Shown here piece by piece: positions 9,038 through 16,513 of a stretch of 64,000 nt of DNA. The notes beneath the pieces are model-generated. The model was given only the letters and a program-made list of their open reading frames with translations. It searched no databases and was not told where the DNA came from. Origin of the DNA: CAXMMR01 sp965198995 (GTDB lineage: Bacteria > Pseudomonadota > Alphaproteobacteria > Acetobacterales > Acetobacteraceae). The position numbers were made by a program, and so were the translations under genes. The stretch's first letter is position 1. Each line of letters begins with the position of its first letter. The DNA is taken from contig CBDAQG010000001.1 of NCBI GenBank assembly GCA_965198995.1, positions 248,001 to 312,000 of the forward strand. Direction: 5' to 3'.

Positions 9038-9319
9038 ATGAAGTCCTTGATCGCCTGGAGCCGTCAGCCGACCACGGTCACGGCCGTGGCAACGCTGGCC
9101 GGCACCGCGGCCGCTCTCGCCACCCACCAGATGACACTGGCTAACGCGCTGCCATTGATCGTCGGCTCGCTGCTGGGCATGGCATTGCCCGACAATGGCG
9201 GCGCCAAAATGGCGGTGCAAAACCTGGTGACGGATGCCATCAAGGCGGAACAGCTGGTGATGATGCCCGAGCTTGGAACGACGGTGACCGCGAGCGTCGA
9301 GGCGAAAAGCTCAGTTTAA
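9038..9319 (+). CDS. Small phage membrane protein, holin candidate
   Basis: From ATG 9038 the product has 93 residues. Two hydrophobic stretches (about residues 8-25 and 30-47) are separated by a short polar turn, and a charged C-terminal tail follows. This is a holin-like layout. ATG 9008 would overlap the hydrolase stop as ATGA and add ten residues, and GTG 9032 and 9035 are also in frame. I favour 9035/9038 because AGGGAG at 9021-9026 precedes them. It is the last gene of the phage block and overlaps the 3' end of the convergent Nudix-like gene by nine bases. Confidence 0.6.
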   Translation: MKSLIAWSRQPTTVTAVATLAGTAAALATHQMTLANALPLIVGSLLGMALPDNGGAKMAVQNLVTDAIKAEQLVMMPELGTTVTASVEAKSSV

Positions 9320-10036
9320 GGTCGGATGCTGTGGCCGATCCGGAGCCCTTGGTCTTGCAACCTCACCAGCTTGCCAACGATGTAAAAAAATCGATGTCGA
9401 GGGCACCAGCTTCCCGGCCCGAGCCTCTAACCATGCCGCAAGGTCGGGCAGCGCCACCAGGGTCACGGCCTGATACTCGGCGTCTCGGCTTGACCGGTGC
9501 CGCGCCTCGAGTTGCGCCGGCGACAGCGTCATCTCGGCGGCCAGACCGATGTCCACGACGTGGGTGCGGGCATGCTCCACGGCGCAGATCGGCGTGGTGG
9601 CTCCGATGTGCTCGGCGCTCAGCCCCAGCTCCTGCTCGGCTTCCGCCAGCAATTGGCAGCGCAGGTCTACGCTGCCGTCAGGATTCGCTGCGTCCCGGTC
9701 CACGCTGCCGGCGGGCGGCAGCTGCCACTGCCCGGCATGGTAGATCGCGCGGCGTTCCCGCTGGCCGAGCAGCACGCCATGCGGGCCATGCAGCAGGCCA
9801 GTGACCGCAATCGAGCGGACGCCGAGGACGGCGTACAGGTCGGGCGACCGAAGCTGGGCTACCAGGCGGCGATACTCCGTCCAGTGACCGGTGATCAGCT
9901 CCGAGGTGACGCTGTCAGCGCTGAAGATGGCGCCGTTGAAGAGCTTCGGTCGCTGCTGCACTTCGGCCGCCCAGATCGTCGCAACCGCGTGTTCGAGGCA
10001 AGGTTGAAGCGCTGGCTCCGTGTGGGTCGCCACCAC
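9311..10036 (-). CDS. Nudix-like hydrolase with a degenerate Nudix box
   Basis: A GTG start gives 241 residues. The block GQWQLPPAGSV, followed about 15 residues later by LLAEAEQELGLS, matches the Nudix fold layout, but the REUXEEXGU signature reads AEAEQELGL. Arg and one Glu are replaced, so pyrophosphatase activity is uncertain. The frame stays open for about 30 codons upstream of the GTG and still looks protein-like (VPQPDVTAIHSLASSLR), but it offers no ATG, GTG or TTG start there. The true N-terminus may therefore be longer, with a rare start codon. Confidence 0.6.
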   Translation of the reverse strand: MVATHTEPALQPCLEHAVATIWAAEVQQRPKLFNGAIFSADSVTSELITGHWTEYRRLVAQLRSPDLYAVLGVRSIAVTGLLHGPHGVLLGQRERRAIYHAGQWQLPPAGSVDRDAANPDGSVDLRCQLLAEAEQELGLSAEHIGATTPICAVEHARTHVVDIGLAAEMTLSPAQLEARHRSSRDAEYQAVTLVALPDLAAWLEARAGKLVPSTSIFLHRWQAGEVARPRAPDRPQHPTLN

Positions 10037-10121
10037 CCGCAGGCTTGACGCTAGCGAATGGATCGCCGTGACGTCTGGCTGCGGGACGGTCAGCCTCGCA
10101 CCAGAACCGACGCGGCTGGCG

Positions 10122-10775
10122 TCACGGCTTGCCTGTAGTCGTGTTGGTCAAGGTAGGATAGTTGACGGGATGGCTGCCGGCGCCATCCGTGCCGCTAGCA
10201 GCTGGTCCGCCAACCGGTTCGGCGTGGCTGGTGCGGGTCGCCGTGTCGTAGACGGTCGCGGTGCCGGCGGACGTCGCCGCTGCCTGCGCCTGCTGAGCAT
10301 GAAGGTTGTCCCAGCCGGCGCTGCGCCACTCCTCCAGCCGCGCATCGAAATCGATGGGGTGGGCGCCCTCCAAAGCGTGCACGGCGGCCAGCCGCATGCC
10401 TGGCGGCGGCGAGACCATCAGCACGGCGTGGCCGCGACGCACCCCCTCCGCATAGCCGTGCGCGTGGCTGTCGTCGCCGACGAAGAACGAGCGGATGGCG
10501 CCCCACAAGCCGCCATCTTGGCGTTCGTAGTCCACCCCCGCCTCGAGCGCATTGGCCTCGCGCTCGATCAGCTTCACGGCGGCGGGTGGAATACCGGCCG
10601 CGACAACCGCGTCTCGGGCCGCAGCGGCGTCGGCGGGCGTCTCGTAAAGGGTGACGATCTGATCGTCGCTCGCTGCCGGGTCGTAGATCGAGGTGTCGTG
10701 CACCGTCGTCTGGTTCAGCTTCTCGTCGAAGCCGCTGGTGCTCGTGTAGAGCGTCTCGGGGTCGGGACTGGCCAT
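10122..10775 (-). CDS. General-stress-protein-17M-like domain protein
   Basis: The start at 10775 is set by GAGGTGG just upstream of the ATG, giving 217 residues. Residues 35-70 (VTLYETPADAAAARDAVVAA) fit the alpha/beta start of GSP17M/YflT-like domains, where an amino-terminal strand is followed by a helix. A second block (GYAEGVRRGHAVLMVSPPPG) corresponds to the later strand. The C-terminal 70 residues are low complexity, rich in Ala, Thr and Gly. No catalytic residues are evident. Proteins of this type are linked to general stress in other bacteria; the role here is inferred. Confidence 0.6.
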   Translation of the reverse strand: MASPDPETLYTSTSGFDEKLNQTTVHDTSIYDPAASDDQIVTLYETPADAAAARDAVVAAGIPPAAVKLIEREANALEAGVDYERQDGGLWGAIRSFFVGDDSHAHGYAEGVRRGHAVLMVSPPPGMRLAAVHALEGAHPIDFDARLEEWRSAGWDNLHAQQAQAAATSAGTATVYDTATRTSHAEPVGGPAASGTDGAGSHPVNYPTLTNTTTGKP

Positions 10776-10945
10776 GATCCACCTCGGCTGGCGATGCCGC
10801 GGGCGCATGCCCGTCAGCGATAGGAGTGTTACGGCAGCGGCTCACCGCGGTTCGTCGAGGCGCTCCGAAATCATTGATGCAATGCGTTGGGTGACGCCTC
10901 GGGGTCGTCTTGACGTTGCGTGCAATGATTGTCTAGTCGGCTGTA

Positions 10946-12229
10946 ATGGACAACCGCGGGAACGTCGTGTCGCCGACAGCGCGCAGCCAGCGTCATGTGG
11001 TCGCAGCCTGTTATCTAGGATGGACGCTCGACGCGTTCGACTTCTTCATCATGTCTTTCGCCCTCGACGACGTGGCGCGTGACTTCGGCACGACGCGCAC
11101 GGTGGCGACCTGGGCGATTGTCTCTACCTTGGTGGCGAGACCGCTCGGCGCGGCGCTGTTCGGGCGGATCGCCGACCACTACGGGCGACGGCCGACGCTG
11201 ATGGCCAACGTCATCATCTACTCCGTGCTCGAATTCAGCTCCGGCTTCGCGCCCAATCTTGCGACGTTCTTCGTGCTGCGGGCGTTGTATGGCGTGGCGA
11301 TGGGCGGCGAATGGGGCGTCGGCGCCGCGCTGACCATGGAGAGCATTCCCGCCCGGTGGCGCGGCACCGTGTCCGGGCTGCTGCAGGCGGGGTATCCGAG
11401 CGGCTTCCTGCTGGCGACCCTGCTGTTCTACGTCGCCTACAGCTCTGTCGGCTGGCGCGGCATGTTCATGGTCGGCGTGCTGCCGGCCCTGCTGGTGCTC
11501 TACATCCGCCGCAACGTGCCGGAGAGCCCGGACTGGCAGGCGCGCGATGTGACCGTGCACCGACAGAGCGCTGTCACGGTGATCCGCAATAATCTCGTCC
11601 TGACGCTCTACGCTGTCGTCATGATGACGGCCTTCAACTTCTTCAGTCATGGCACGCAGGACCTCTACCCGTCCTTCCTGAACAAGCAGCTGCACTTCTC
11701 GCATGGCGAGCAGACGGCGATTCTGGTCTGCATGAACATCGCGGCGATGCTCGGCGGGCTGGCATGTGGCGCCGCCTCGCAGCGCATCGGCCGACGTGCC
11801 TGCATCGTCGCCGCCGCCCTGTTGTCGCTGCCGGCCATCCCGCTCTGGGCGTTCTCGAGCAGCCCGCTGATGGTCGGCATCGGCGCCTTCTTCATGCAGC
11901 TGTTCGTGCAGGGCGCCTGGGGCGTCATCCCAGCGCATCTGAACGAGCTTTCGCCGGCGGCGATCCGGGCAACCTTCCCTGGCCTCACCTACCAGTTCGG
12001 CAACCTGCTCGCCTCGGGCAACACCCGCATCCAGAGCGGTCTTGCCGACTGGCTCGGGCGCAGCGTGGACGGCAGGGCCGTGCCGGACCTGCGCTGGGCC
12101 TTGGCGGGCGTCGTCGGCATCGTCGCGGTCGTGATTGCGGTGCTGGTCGGCTTCGGACGCGAAGCGCGCGAGGTGCGGATGGGCGACGAGCTGGTCGCGA
12201 ACGATCGGTCTGCGGCGACGACGCGCTAG
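10946..12229 (+). CDS. MFS transporter of the sugar-acid / sialate:H+ symporter type
   Basis: This 427-residue polytopic protein has about 12 hydrophobic segments. The first helix carries GWTLDAFDFFIMSFAL, where the DxFDFF acidic pair is typical of AAHS/SHS-type carriers (NanT, JEN1-like). The loop 2-3 motif GRIADHYGRRP is canonical for MFS. GEWGVGAALTMESIPARWRG matches the segment after helix 4. These carriers import organic acids with protons, but the substrate cannot be read from sequence. It is monocistronic, with a convergent S24 regulator downstream. Confidence 0.85.
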   Translation: MDNRGNVVSPTARSQRHVVAACYLGWTLDAFDFFIMSFALDDVARDFGTTRTVATWAIVSTLVARPLGAALFGRIADHYGRRPTLMANVIIYSVLEFSSGFAPNLATFFVLRALYGVAMGGEWGVGAALTMESIPARWRGTVSGLLQAGYPSGFLLATLLFYVAYSSVGWRGMFMVGVLPALLVLYIRRNVPESPDWQARDVTVHRQSAVTVIRNNLVLTLYAVVMMTAFNFFSHGTQDLYPSFLNKQLHFSHGEQTAILVCMNIAAMLGGLACGAASQRIGRRACIVAAALLSLPAIPLWAFSSSPLMVGIGAFFMQLFVQGAWGVIPAHLNELSPAAIRATFPGLTYQFGNLLASGNTRIQSGLADWLGRSVDGRAVPDLRWALAGVVGIVAVVIAVLVGFGREAREVRMGDELVANDRSAATTR

Positions 12230-12281
12230 GCGAGACGCAACCCTGCCGGTGGCAGCCTGCGGCTGACGGGTCAGCGGTGGC

Positions 12282-12923
12282 CTACTGGCTCGCCCAGATA
12301 ATCCGGTGCAGCCAGGTGATCTCGGACAACTCGAAGCTGTAATCCGGGTGCGCAGGATTGAGGCTGCGCAGCTCGACGCGTCTGGCGGACTGGCGGGCGA
12401 GCTGCTTGGCCATGACCTCCCCCTCGGCAGTGCGCACGACGACCCGGTCGCCGCGACGCACCGGAGCGGCGGGCGAGACCACGACCATGTCGCCATCGCG
12501 GAACACCGGCTCCATGGAGTCGCCGCTGATCTCGAGCGCGAAGGCGTGCGGGTCACCGACCTCCGGCACGCTCACCTCGTCCCAGCCGCCACCGACAGGA
12601 TAGCCGCTATCGCCGAAATAGCCGCTGCCGCCGGCCTGAGCGAGGCCGATAAGAGGAATGCGCCGGGCTCCTCCGCGTGAGGCGATCACGCGTTGGCCAG
12701 AGACCAGGCCGGCAAATGCCTCCAGGCTGGCGCCGGTCACCTTCAACACCTTCGACAGGCTCTCGGTTGAAGGCCAGCGCGCTCGGCCATTCGGGGTGCG
12801 GCGCTTGCTGCGGTTGAAGGTCGTCGGATCAAGGCCGGCGGCGCGCGCGAGGCCTGAGGCGGAGCGTCCGTTCTCGGCCGCCAGGGTGTCGATCGCCCGC
12901 CAAATGTCCTCATGCGTCATCAT
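12282..12923 (-). CDS. S24-type (LexA/CI-like) transcriptional repressor with HTH
   Basis: Residues 1-70 hold an XRE-like helix-turn-helix (SASGLARAAGLDPTTFNRSK). Residues 95-213 are a peptidase S24 domain with the catalytic Ser in SGDSMEPVFRDGD and the Lys in GEVMAKQLAR. An AQAGGSG segment near residue 95 is the likely self-cleavage site. Such proteins either undergo RecA-stimulated autocleavage or act as stable repressors. The gene diverges from a small gene with a LexA box, and an inverted repeat at 12991-13009 lies between them. Similar chromosomal copies are common in Rhodospirillales, so it need not be phage-derived. Confidence 0.85.
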   Translation of the reverse strand: MMTHEDIWRAIDTLAAENGRSASGLARAAGLDPTTFNRSKRRTPNGRARWPSTESLSKVLKVTGASLEAFAGLVSGQRVIASRGGARRIPLIGLAQAGGSGYFGDSGYPVGGGWDEVSVPEVGDPHAFALEISGDSMEPVFRDGDMVVVSPAAPVRRGDRVVVRTAEGEVMAKQLARQSARRVELRSLNPAHPDYSFELSEITWLHRIIWASQ

Positions 12924-12990
12924 CGCAGCTCACTACATTTGGAGCCTAGCTCCGACCACCACCCCGATTCGAGGACGCCAGTATGCTAGG

Positions 12991-13009
12991 ATTTCTCTCC
13001 AAGAGAAAT
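12991..13009. promoter_or_regulatory. Inverted repeat, likely operator of the S24 repressor
   Basis: ATTTCTC and GAGAAAT form perfect 7-bp arms around a 5-base spacer, about 70 bases from the repressor start and 85 from the divergent gene. A second small palindrome, GGAGC-CTA-GCTCC, lies at 12941-12953. Position and symmetry suggest binding by the adjacent HTH protein; no other support is available. Confidence 0.45.
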
Positions 13010-13030
13010 AGGATCGAACACCTTTTGCAC

Positions 13031-13060
13031 TTGCTGCCTGTCACCATCGACCAGTAGCAT
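13031..13060 (+). promoter_or_regulatory. Putative sigma-70 promoter of the SOS-type small gene
   Basis: TTGCTG at 13031-13036 and TAGCAT at 13055-13060 are separated by 18 bases. The -10 element abuts a LexA box, so LexA bound there would block RNA polymerase. The gene starts 34 bases downstream. Confidence 0.45.
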
Positions 13061-13075
13061 GTTCTAGTTTTGTTC
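13061..13075 (+). promoter_or_regulatory. LexA (SOS) box, alphaproteobacterial GTTC-N7-GTTC type
   Basis: GTTCTAGTTTTGTTC is an exact match to the direct-repeat LexA site known in Alphaproteobacteria. It lies 18 bases before ATG 13094, directly after a -10 element, which is the expected repression position. It also lies in the divergent region shared with the S24 repressor gene. Confidence 0.75.
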
Positions 13076-13093
13076 CAACAAAGGGCCGCCGCC

Positions 13094-13498
13094 ATGTCAG
13101 CGTCTGCAACTCGCCCCATTGCTCGCCGCATCGATCCAGGCGTCGCCAACAGGAGCCCGGCTCGCTTTGCCGCCGCGGGTGAGCCCTTCCGCAGCGCCGA
13201 GGAAGCCTGGCTGTGGACGGCGGCAGCGCTGACGGCACGACATGACGGCGCTAGGGTGGCAGCCGGACGCGGCCTGGTTCAGCGTCCGTGCGAGCCCGAT
13301 GACGTGGTTCGTTGCCTGGACCGGCTCTACACCGATCGGCAAATGACGCTGGCGCATGCACGCGCCCTCAGCTGCTGGGGCAAACGTCAGCAGGCCCCAG
13401 ATCCCGCACGGCCGGAGCAGCAGGCTGATCATAGATTATGGCGCGACGCCCTGGCGCTCATCGAGCCATCGCTGCGCTCGCGTGGCCTTGTCGACTGA
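13094..13498 (+). CDS. Conserved small protein of unknown function under SOS control
   Basis: ATG 13094 follows AAAGGG by eight bases; an upstream TTG at 13070 lies inside the LexA box and is unlikely. The product has 134 residues and contains EEAWLWTAAALTARHDGAR, CEPDDVVRCLDRLY and LWRDALALIEPSLRSRG. I recall this pattern from conserved hypothetical proteins of Rhodospirillales. It looks all-helical, without signal peptide or membrane segments. The LexA box implies induction by DNA damage. Function is unknown. Confidence 0.75.
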   Translation: MSASATRPIARRIDPGVANRSPARFAAAGEPFRSAEEAWLWTAAALTARHDGARVAAGRGLVQRPCEPDDVVRCLDRLYTDRQMTLAHARALSCWGKRQQAPDPARPEQQADHRLWRDALALIEPSLRSRGLVD

Positions 13499-13600
13499 TA
13501 CAACTTAAAAGCGATTAGGATATTAGTCCTTGACGCCTCTGCAACCTTAGGTTTAACTGCTCTGATCAAGGGGCGAGCTATGTCCTGCGACAAGCTAACA

Positions 13601-13632
13601 GGCCGTTCCCATCCGGGAGCGGCCTTTTTTTT
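13601..13632 (+). terminator. Rho-independent terminator
   Basis: GGCCGTTCCC and GGGAGCGGCC form a 10-bp stem with one G-T pair around ATCC, followed by eight T. It is the strongest intrinsic terminator in the window. It could end the SOS-type gene 100 bases upstream or a short RNA started near 13560 from TTGACG (13530) and TTTAAC (13552). Confidence 0.85.
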
Positions 13633-13668
13633 GAACGCGGCCAACCGCCGCGATCGATAGGAGCCATG

Positions 13669-13902
13669 ATGGCCTTCGCCCTTCGCAATCTCTCCGTGCT
13701 CGCCTACGCCAATGGCTTCACCCTGTGGCACTACCAGGCCGGGCAGGACACGCTGCCGGCCGTCGGGTCCACCAACTTCTTTTACGACGCAGGCGACATG
13801 CTGACGGCGGGCGACATGCTGATGGTCTCCGCACCCGATGGCGCCCGCATGCTGTGCGTCGCTTCCGGCCCGTCAGGAATGCTGACGGCGCCGCTCGGCT
13901 GA
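13669..13902 (+). CDS. Small conserved protein of unknown function
   Basis: ATG 13669 is preferred over ATG 13666 because AGGAG at 13659-13663 is then five bases away. The 77-residue product has alternating strands (LSVLAYANGFTLWHYQA) and a repeated DMLTAGDMLMVS block, and it ends in CVASGPSG. Short proteins of this pattern occur in alphaproteobacterial prophages and genomes; I cannot assign a role. It sits just after a strong terminator, so its transcription needs read-through or a promoter near the terminator. Confidence 0.7.
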   Translation: MAFALRNLSVLAYANGFTLWHYQAGQDTLPAVGSTNFFYDAGDMLTAGDMLMVSAPDGARMLCVASGPSGMLTAPLG

Positions 13903-13908
13903 CCGCGC

Positions 13909-14139
13909 TCAGCTCGCTGCGGCGGCGACGCCCAGGATCTCGAGGCGGTGACGCGCCTCGCCAGCCGGCGTGATGACGAAGCGGCCGGTTTCGCCCGTCC
14001 TCGCCAAGCCCATGGCTGCAAGCCGCTCGAGGCACTGGCCGTCCTTGAGCGCCGGCGGACGCCCGACAGGCCCAGCGAGCGTGAGCCGGTGCAGAGCAGA
14101 GCGGCAGCAGGTCTCCAGATAGGGCTGGTTCCAGGTCAT
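13909..14139 (-). CDS. Small winged-helix-like protein (unknown)
   Basis: The product has 76 residues. The C-terminal half (LAAMGLARTGETGRFVITPAG followed by EARH) has the helix, beta-hairpin, basic-end pattern of a short winged helix, similar to small regulators of about this size. It is convergent with the preceding small gene (6-base gap) and divergent from pyrD. No strong ribosome site is seen, so the start is tentative. Confidence 0.5.
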   Translation of the reverse strand: MTWNQPYLETCCRSALHRLTLAGPVGRPPALKDGQCLERLAAMGLARTGETGRFVITPAGEARHRLEILGVAAAAS

Positions 14140-14227
14140 CGCACTGAACTCGGCTCATGCGGCGGCGGGTGCAAGCCCCGGCGCGGTGGGCTTCCCAAAG
14201 CGCCGCGATTGCGGCAACAGGTCCGCC

Positions 14228-15286
14228 ATGGTCCTGCCCGCCCTTGCCTCGGCGCTCACGCCCTTGTTCGGCCGACTGGAGGCCGAGCGGGCGCATCGGC
14301 TGGCGATCGCAGCGCTTCGCCTCGGGCTTGCCGGACGGCAGGAGGGCGGCGACGACCCGGTGCTGGCGACGCACTGCCTAGGCCTCTCATTTGCCAATCC
14401 AATCGGGCTTGCCGCAGGCTTCGACAAGGACGGAACAGCGGCTGACGCCCTGATGCGGCTCGGCTTCGGCCTGATCGAAAGCGGCACCATCACGCCGCTG
14501 CCGCAGCCCGGCAACTCGCGGCCGCGACTGTTCCGGCTGCCTGAGGAGCAAGCGGTCATCAACCGCTTCGGCTTCAACAATGCCGGCCTGCAGGGGCTGC
14601 TGGCCGAGCGCCGCGGCAAGCCGCGGCGAGTGCCGTTCGGCATCAATGTCGGCATCAACAAGAACGGCGCCGACCCGCTAAGCGACTACCCGGCCCTGGT
14701 CGCCGCCGTGGCCCCGATCGCCGACTACGTCGTGATCAACGTCTCCTCACCGAACACCCCCGGCCTGCGCGACCTGCAGGGCGAGGCGCAGCTCCGCTCG
14801 ATCCTGCAGGCCGTGGCGGATGCCGTCCCCATCCGGCCGCCGCTGCTGGTCAAGCTGGCGCCGGACCTCGCCGAAGGCGGTCTGGAGGCGGTCGTCGCCG
14901 TCGCGCTCGATTGCGGCGTCGACGGCCTCGTGCTCACCAACACGACGACCGGCCGCCCGGCCGGGCTGCGCGGCGCGCATGTCGGCGAGGCGGGCGGATT
15001 ATCAGGCCCGCCGCTGTTTGAGCCTGCGACGGCGATGCTGCGCCGGGCGCGACGGCTGGCAGCCGGCCGACTGGCGCTGATCGGCGTCGGCGGTGTGGCG
15101 AGCGGCGCGGACGCCTACCGCAAGATCCGCGCCGGGGCCGACCTGGTGCAGCTCTACACGGCGTTCTCCTATGAGGGGCCGGCGCTGCTGCCCCGCCTCA
15201 AGCAGCAGCTCGCGCTGCTGCTGCGTCGCGACGGCTTCAGCAGCGTCGGCGAGGCGGTCGGGCTTGATGCGTTGCTGGACGAATGA
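14228..15286 (+). CDS. pyrD: Dihydroorotate dehydrogenase (quinone), class 2
   Basis: The product has 352 residues from ATG 14228. It oxidises dihydroorotate to orotate in pyrimidine synthesis, passing electrons from FMN to quinone at the membrane. The N-terminal helices (PLFGRLEAERAHRLAIAALR) are the quinone-site extension of class 2 enzymes. NPIGLAAGFDKDGTA, FGFNNAG, INVGINKN and NVSSPNTPGLRDLQG (catalytic Ser) are all present, and the C-terminal FMN phosphate motif reads IGVGGVASGADAYRKIRAGA. It overlaps the next gene by four bases (ATGA). Confidence 0.96.
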   Translation: MVLPALASALTPLFGRLEAERAHRLAIAALRLGLAGRQEGGDDPVLATHCLGLSFANPIGLAAGFDKDGTAADALMRLGFGLIESGTITPLPQPGNSRPRLFRLPEEQAVINRFGFNNAGLQGLLAERRGKPRRVPFGINVGINKNGADPLSDYPALVAAVAPIADYVVINVSSPNTPGLRDLQGEAQLRSILQAVADAVPIRPPLLVKLAPDLAEGGLEAVVAVALDCGVDGLVLTNTTTGRPAGLRGAHVGEAGGLSGPPLFEPATAMLRRARRLAAGRLALIGVGGVASGADAYRKIRAGADLVQLYTAFSYEGPALLPRLKQQLALLLRRDGFSSVGEAVGLDALLDE

Positions 15287-16137
15287 TTCGCCACCTGCCG
15301 GGCTTCGCCCCGCTCGCCCAGGCTTATGACGGCTTCGTGCTCGATCTGTGGGGCGTGATCCATGACGGAGTGCGCCCGCTGCCCGGCGCGCTCGACTGCC
15401 TGCGCCAGCTGCGCGCCGGCGGCGGCCGCAGCGTGCTGCTCTCCAACGCGCCGCGGCGCGCCTCGGCGGTGCAGCACCTGCTGCGCGGCATGGGCATCGG
15501 CGACGAGCTCTATGACGGCCTCGTCACCAGCGGCGAGGCGACGCACGAGGCGCTGCGCGACCGAGACGACCCATTCTTCGCCGGGCTGGGCCGCACGCTA
15601 CTGCATCTCGGCCCGGCGCGCGACCGGCCGATCCTGGACGGGCTCGACCTGCTCTGCGTCGACAGCGCCGCCGCGGCTGACTTCGTGCTCAACACCGGTC
15701 CGGACGACCATCGCGCACCCGAGCCGCTCGAGGCCTTCGAGCCCGAGCTGCTCGCCTGCCTGGCCGCCGGTCTGCCGATGATCTGCGCCAACCCCGACCT
15801 CGAGGTGATCCGCGGCGGCGTGCGCATCCTCTGCGCCGGCGCGCTCGCGCAGCGCTACGCTGAGCTCGGCGGCGTCGTGCGCATGCTCGGCAAGCCGGAC
15901 CCGGCGATCTACACCCCGACGCTGCGCCAGCTCGGCCTGGCGAGCGAGCGGGTGCTGGCCGTCGGCGACGCGCTGCGCACCGACATCGCCGGCGCCCAGG
16001 CCGCCGGGCTCGACAGCGCCTGGGTGCTCGGCGGCATCCATGGCGACGCGCTGCTCGCCGACCCGGACGGCGCCGAGCTCGCGGCCAACGCCCTCGGCCT
16101 CTCCCCCGTCGCCATCCTGCCGTCCTTCACCTGGTAG
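15283..16137 (+). CDS. HAD-superfamily class IIA phosphatase (TIGR01459-like)
   Basis: The protein has 284 residues. It carries HAD motif I as FVLDLWGVIHDG (DxWGVxHDG), motif II as LLSNAPRR, and the C-terminal motifs as GKPDPAIYTPTLR and AVGDALRTDIAGAQAAG. This is the NagD-like class IIA layout with a C2 cap, typical of an alphaproteobacterial group next to pyrD or other housekeeping genes. Substrate is probably a small phosphorylated metabolite; it cannot be read from sequence. Its start overlaps the pyrD stop, which suggests co-translation. Confidence 0.88.
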   Translation: MIRHLPGFAPLAQAYDGFVLDLWGVIHDGVRPLPGALDCLRQLRAGGGRSVLLSNAPRRASAVQHLLRGMGIGDELYDGLVTSGEATHEALRDRDDPFFAGLGRTLLHLGPARDRPILDGLDLLCVDSAAAADFVLNTGPDDHRAPEPLEAFEPELLACLAAGLPMICANPDLEVIRGGVRILCAGALAQRYAELGGVVRMLGKPDPAIYTPTLRQLGLASERVLAVGDALRTDIAGAQAAGLDSAWVLGGIHGDALLADPDGAELAANALGLSPVAILPSFTW

Positions 16138-16144
16138 GCCAGCC

Positions 16145-16513
16145 TTGACCCGCCTCTGGATCGTCCTCGGCGCGCTTGCCGGCCTGCTCGCGGTCGCGTT
16201 CTCCGCCGTCGCCGCGCACGCGCTGCCGACGCGGCTCGACCCGGCGCGCCTGCGCATGGTGGAGAGCGCGATCCAGATGCAGGGCTGGCACTCCCTCGCG
16301 CTGGTGCTGACCGGCCTGTGGGTCGAGCGCGCCGGCGCCGCTCGGCTGGCGAACGTTGCCGGCCTCGCCTTCGCGGTTGGGCTCGTGCTGTTCTGCGGCG
16401 CTGTCTATGCCCTGGCGCTGGCCGGCATCCGGCTCGGCCCGACGGCGCCGACCGGCGGAGTCTTGTTGATGCTTGGGTGGCTGCTGCTGGGCGCCTCCGC
16501 GCTGGTCGGCTGA
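16145..16513 (+). CDS. DUF423 family membrane protein
   Basis: A TTG start seven bases after the HAD gene stop gives 122 residues. Four hydrophobic segments are visible. The block GALAGLLAVAFSAVAAHAL followed by ARLRMVESAIQMQGWHSLAL is diagnostic of DUF423 (YgdD/UPF0382) proteins. Their function is unknown; they are small inner-membrane proteins. It appears co-transcribed with pyrD and the HAD gene. Confidence 0.85.
   Translation: MTRLWIVLGALAGLLAVAFSAVAAHALPTRLDPARLRMVESAIQMQGWHSLALVLTGLWVERAGAARLANVAGLAFAVGLVLFCGAVYALALAGIRLGPTAPTGGVLLMLGWLLLGASALVG

Larger units (their letters stand above)
1..9319. mobile_element. Right end of a contractile-tail prophage or tailocin (left part outside window)
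   Basis: Twelve closely packed plus-strand genes follow the order baseplate hub, spike, gp25-like wedge, J-like wedge, gp48-like protein and tail fibre. This is the Mu gp44-gp49 order. Lysis-type and exported genes follow. The block ends where the last phage gene runs convergently into a Nudix-like gene. Capsid, terminase, tail sheath and integrase genes would lie to the left if present, so the sequence shown cannot separate an intact prophage from a tailocin. No attachment repeat or tRNA is seen at the right edge. Confidence 0.85.

Noticed and set aside
1..9319. Gene transfer agent cluster
   Set aside because: Genes for a J-like wedge, gp25-like wedge and spike belong to contractile tails, whereas alphaproteobacterial gene transfer agents have non-contractile lambda-type tails.
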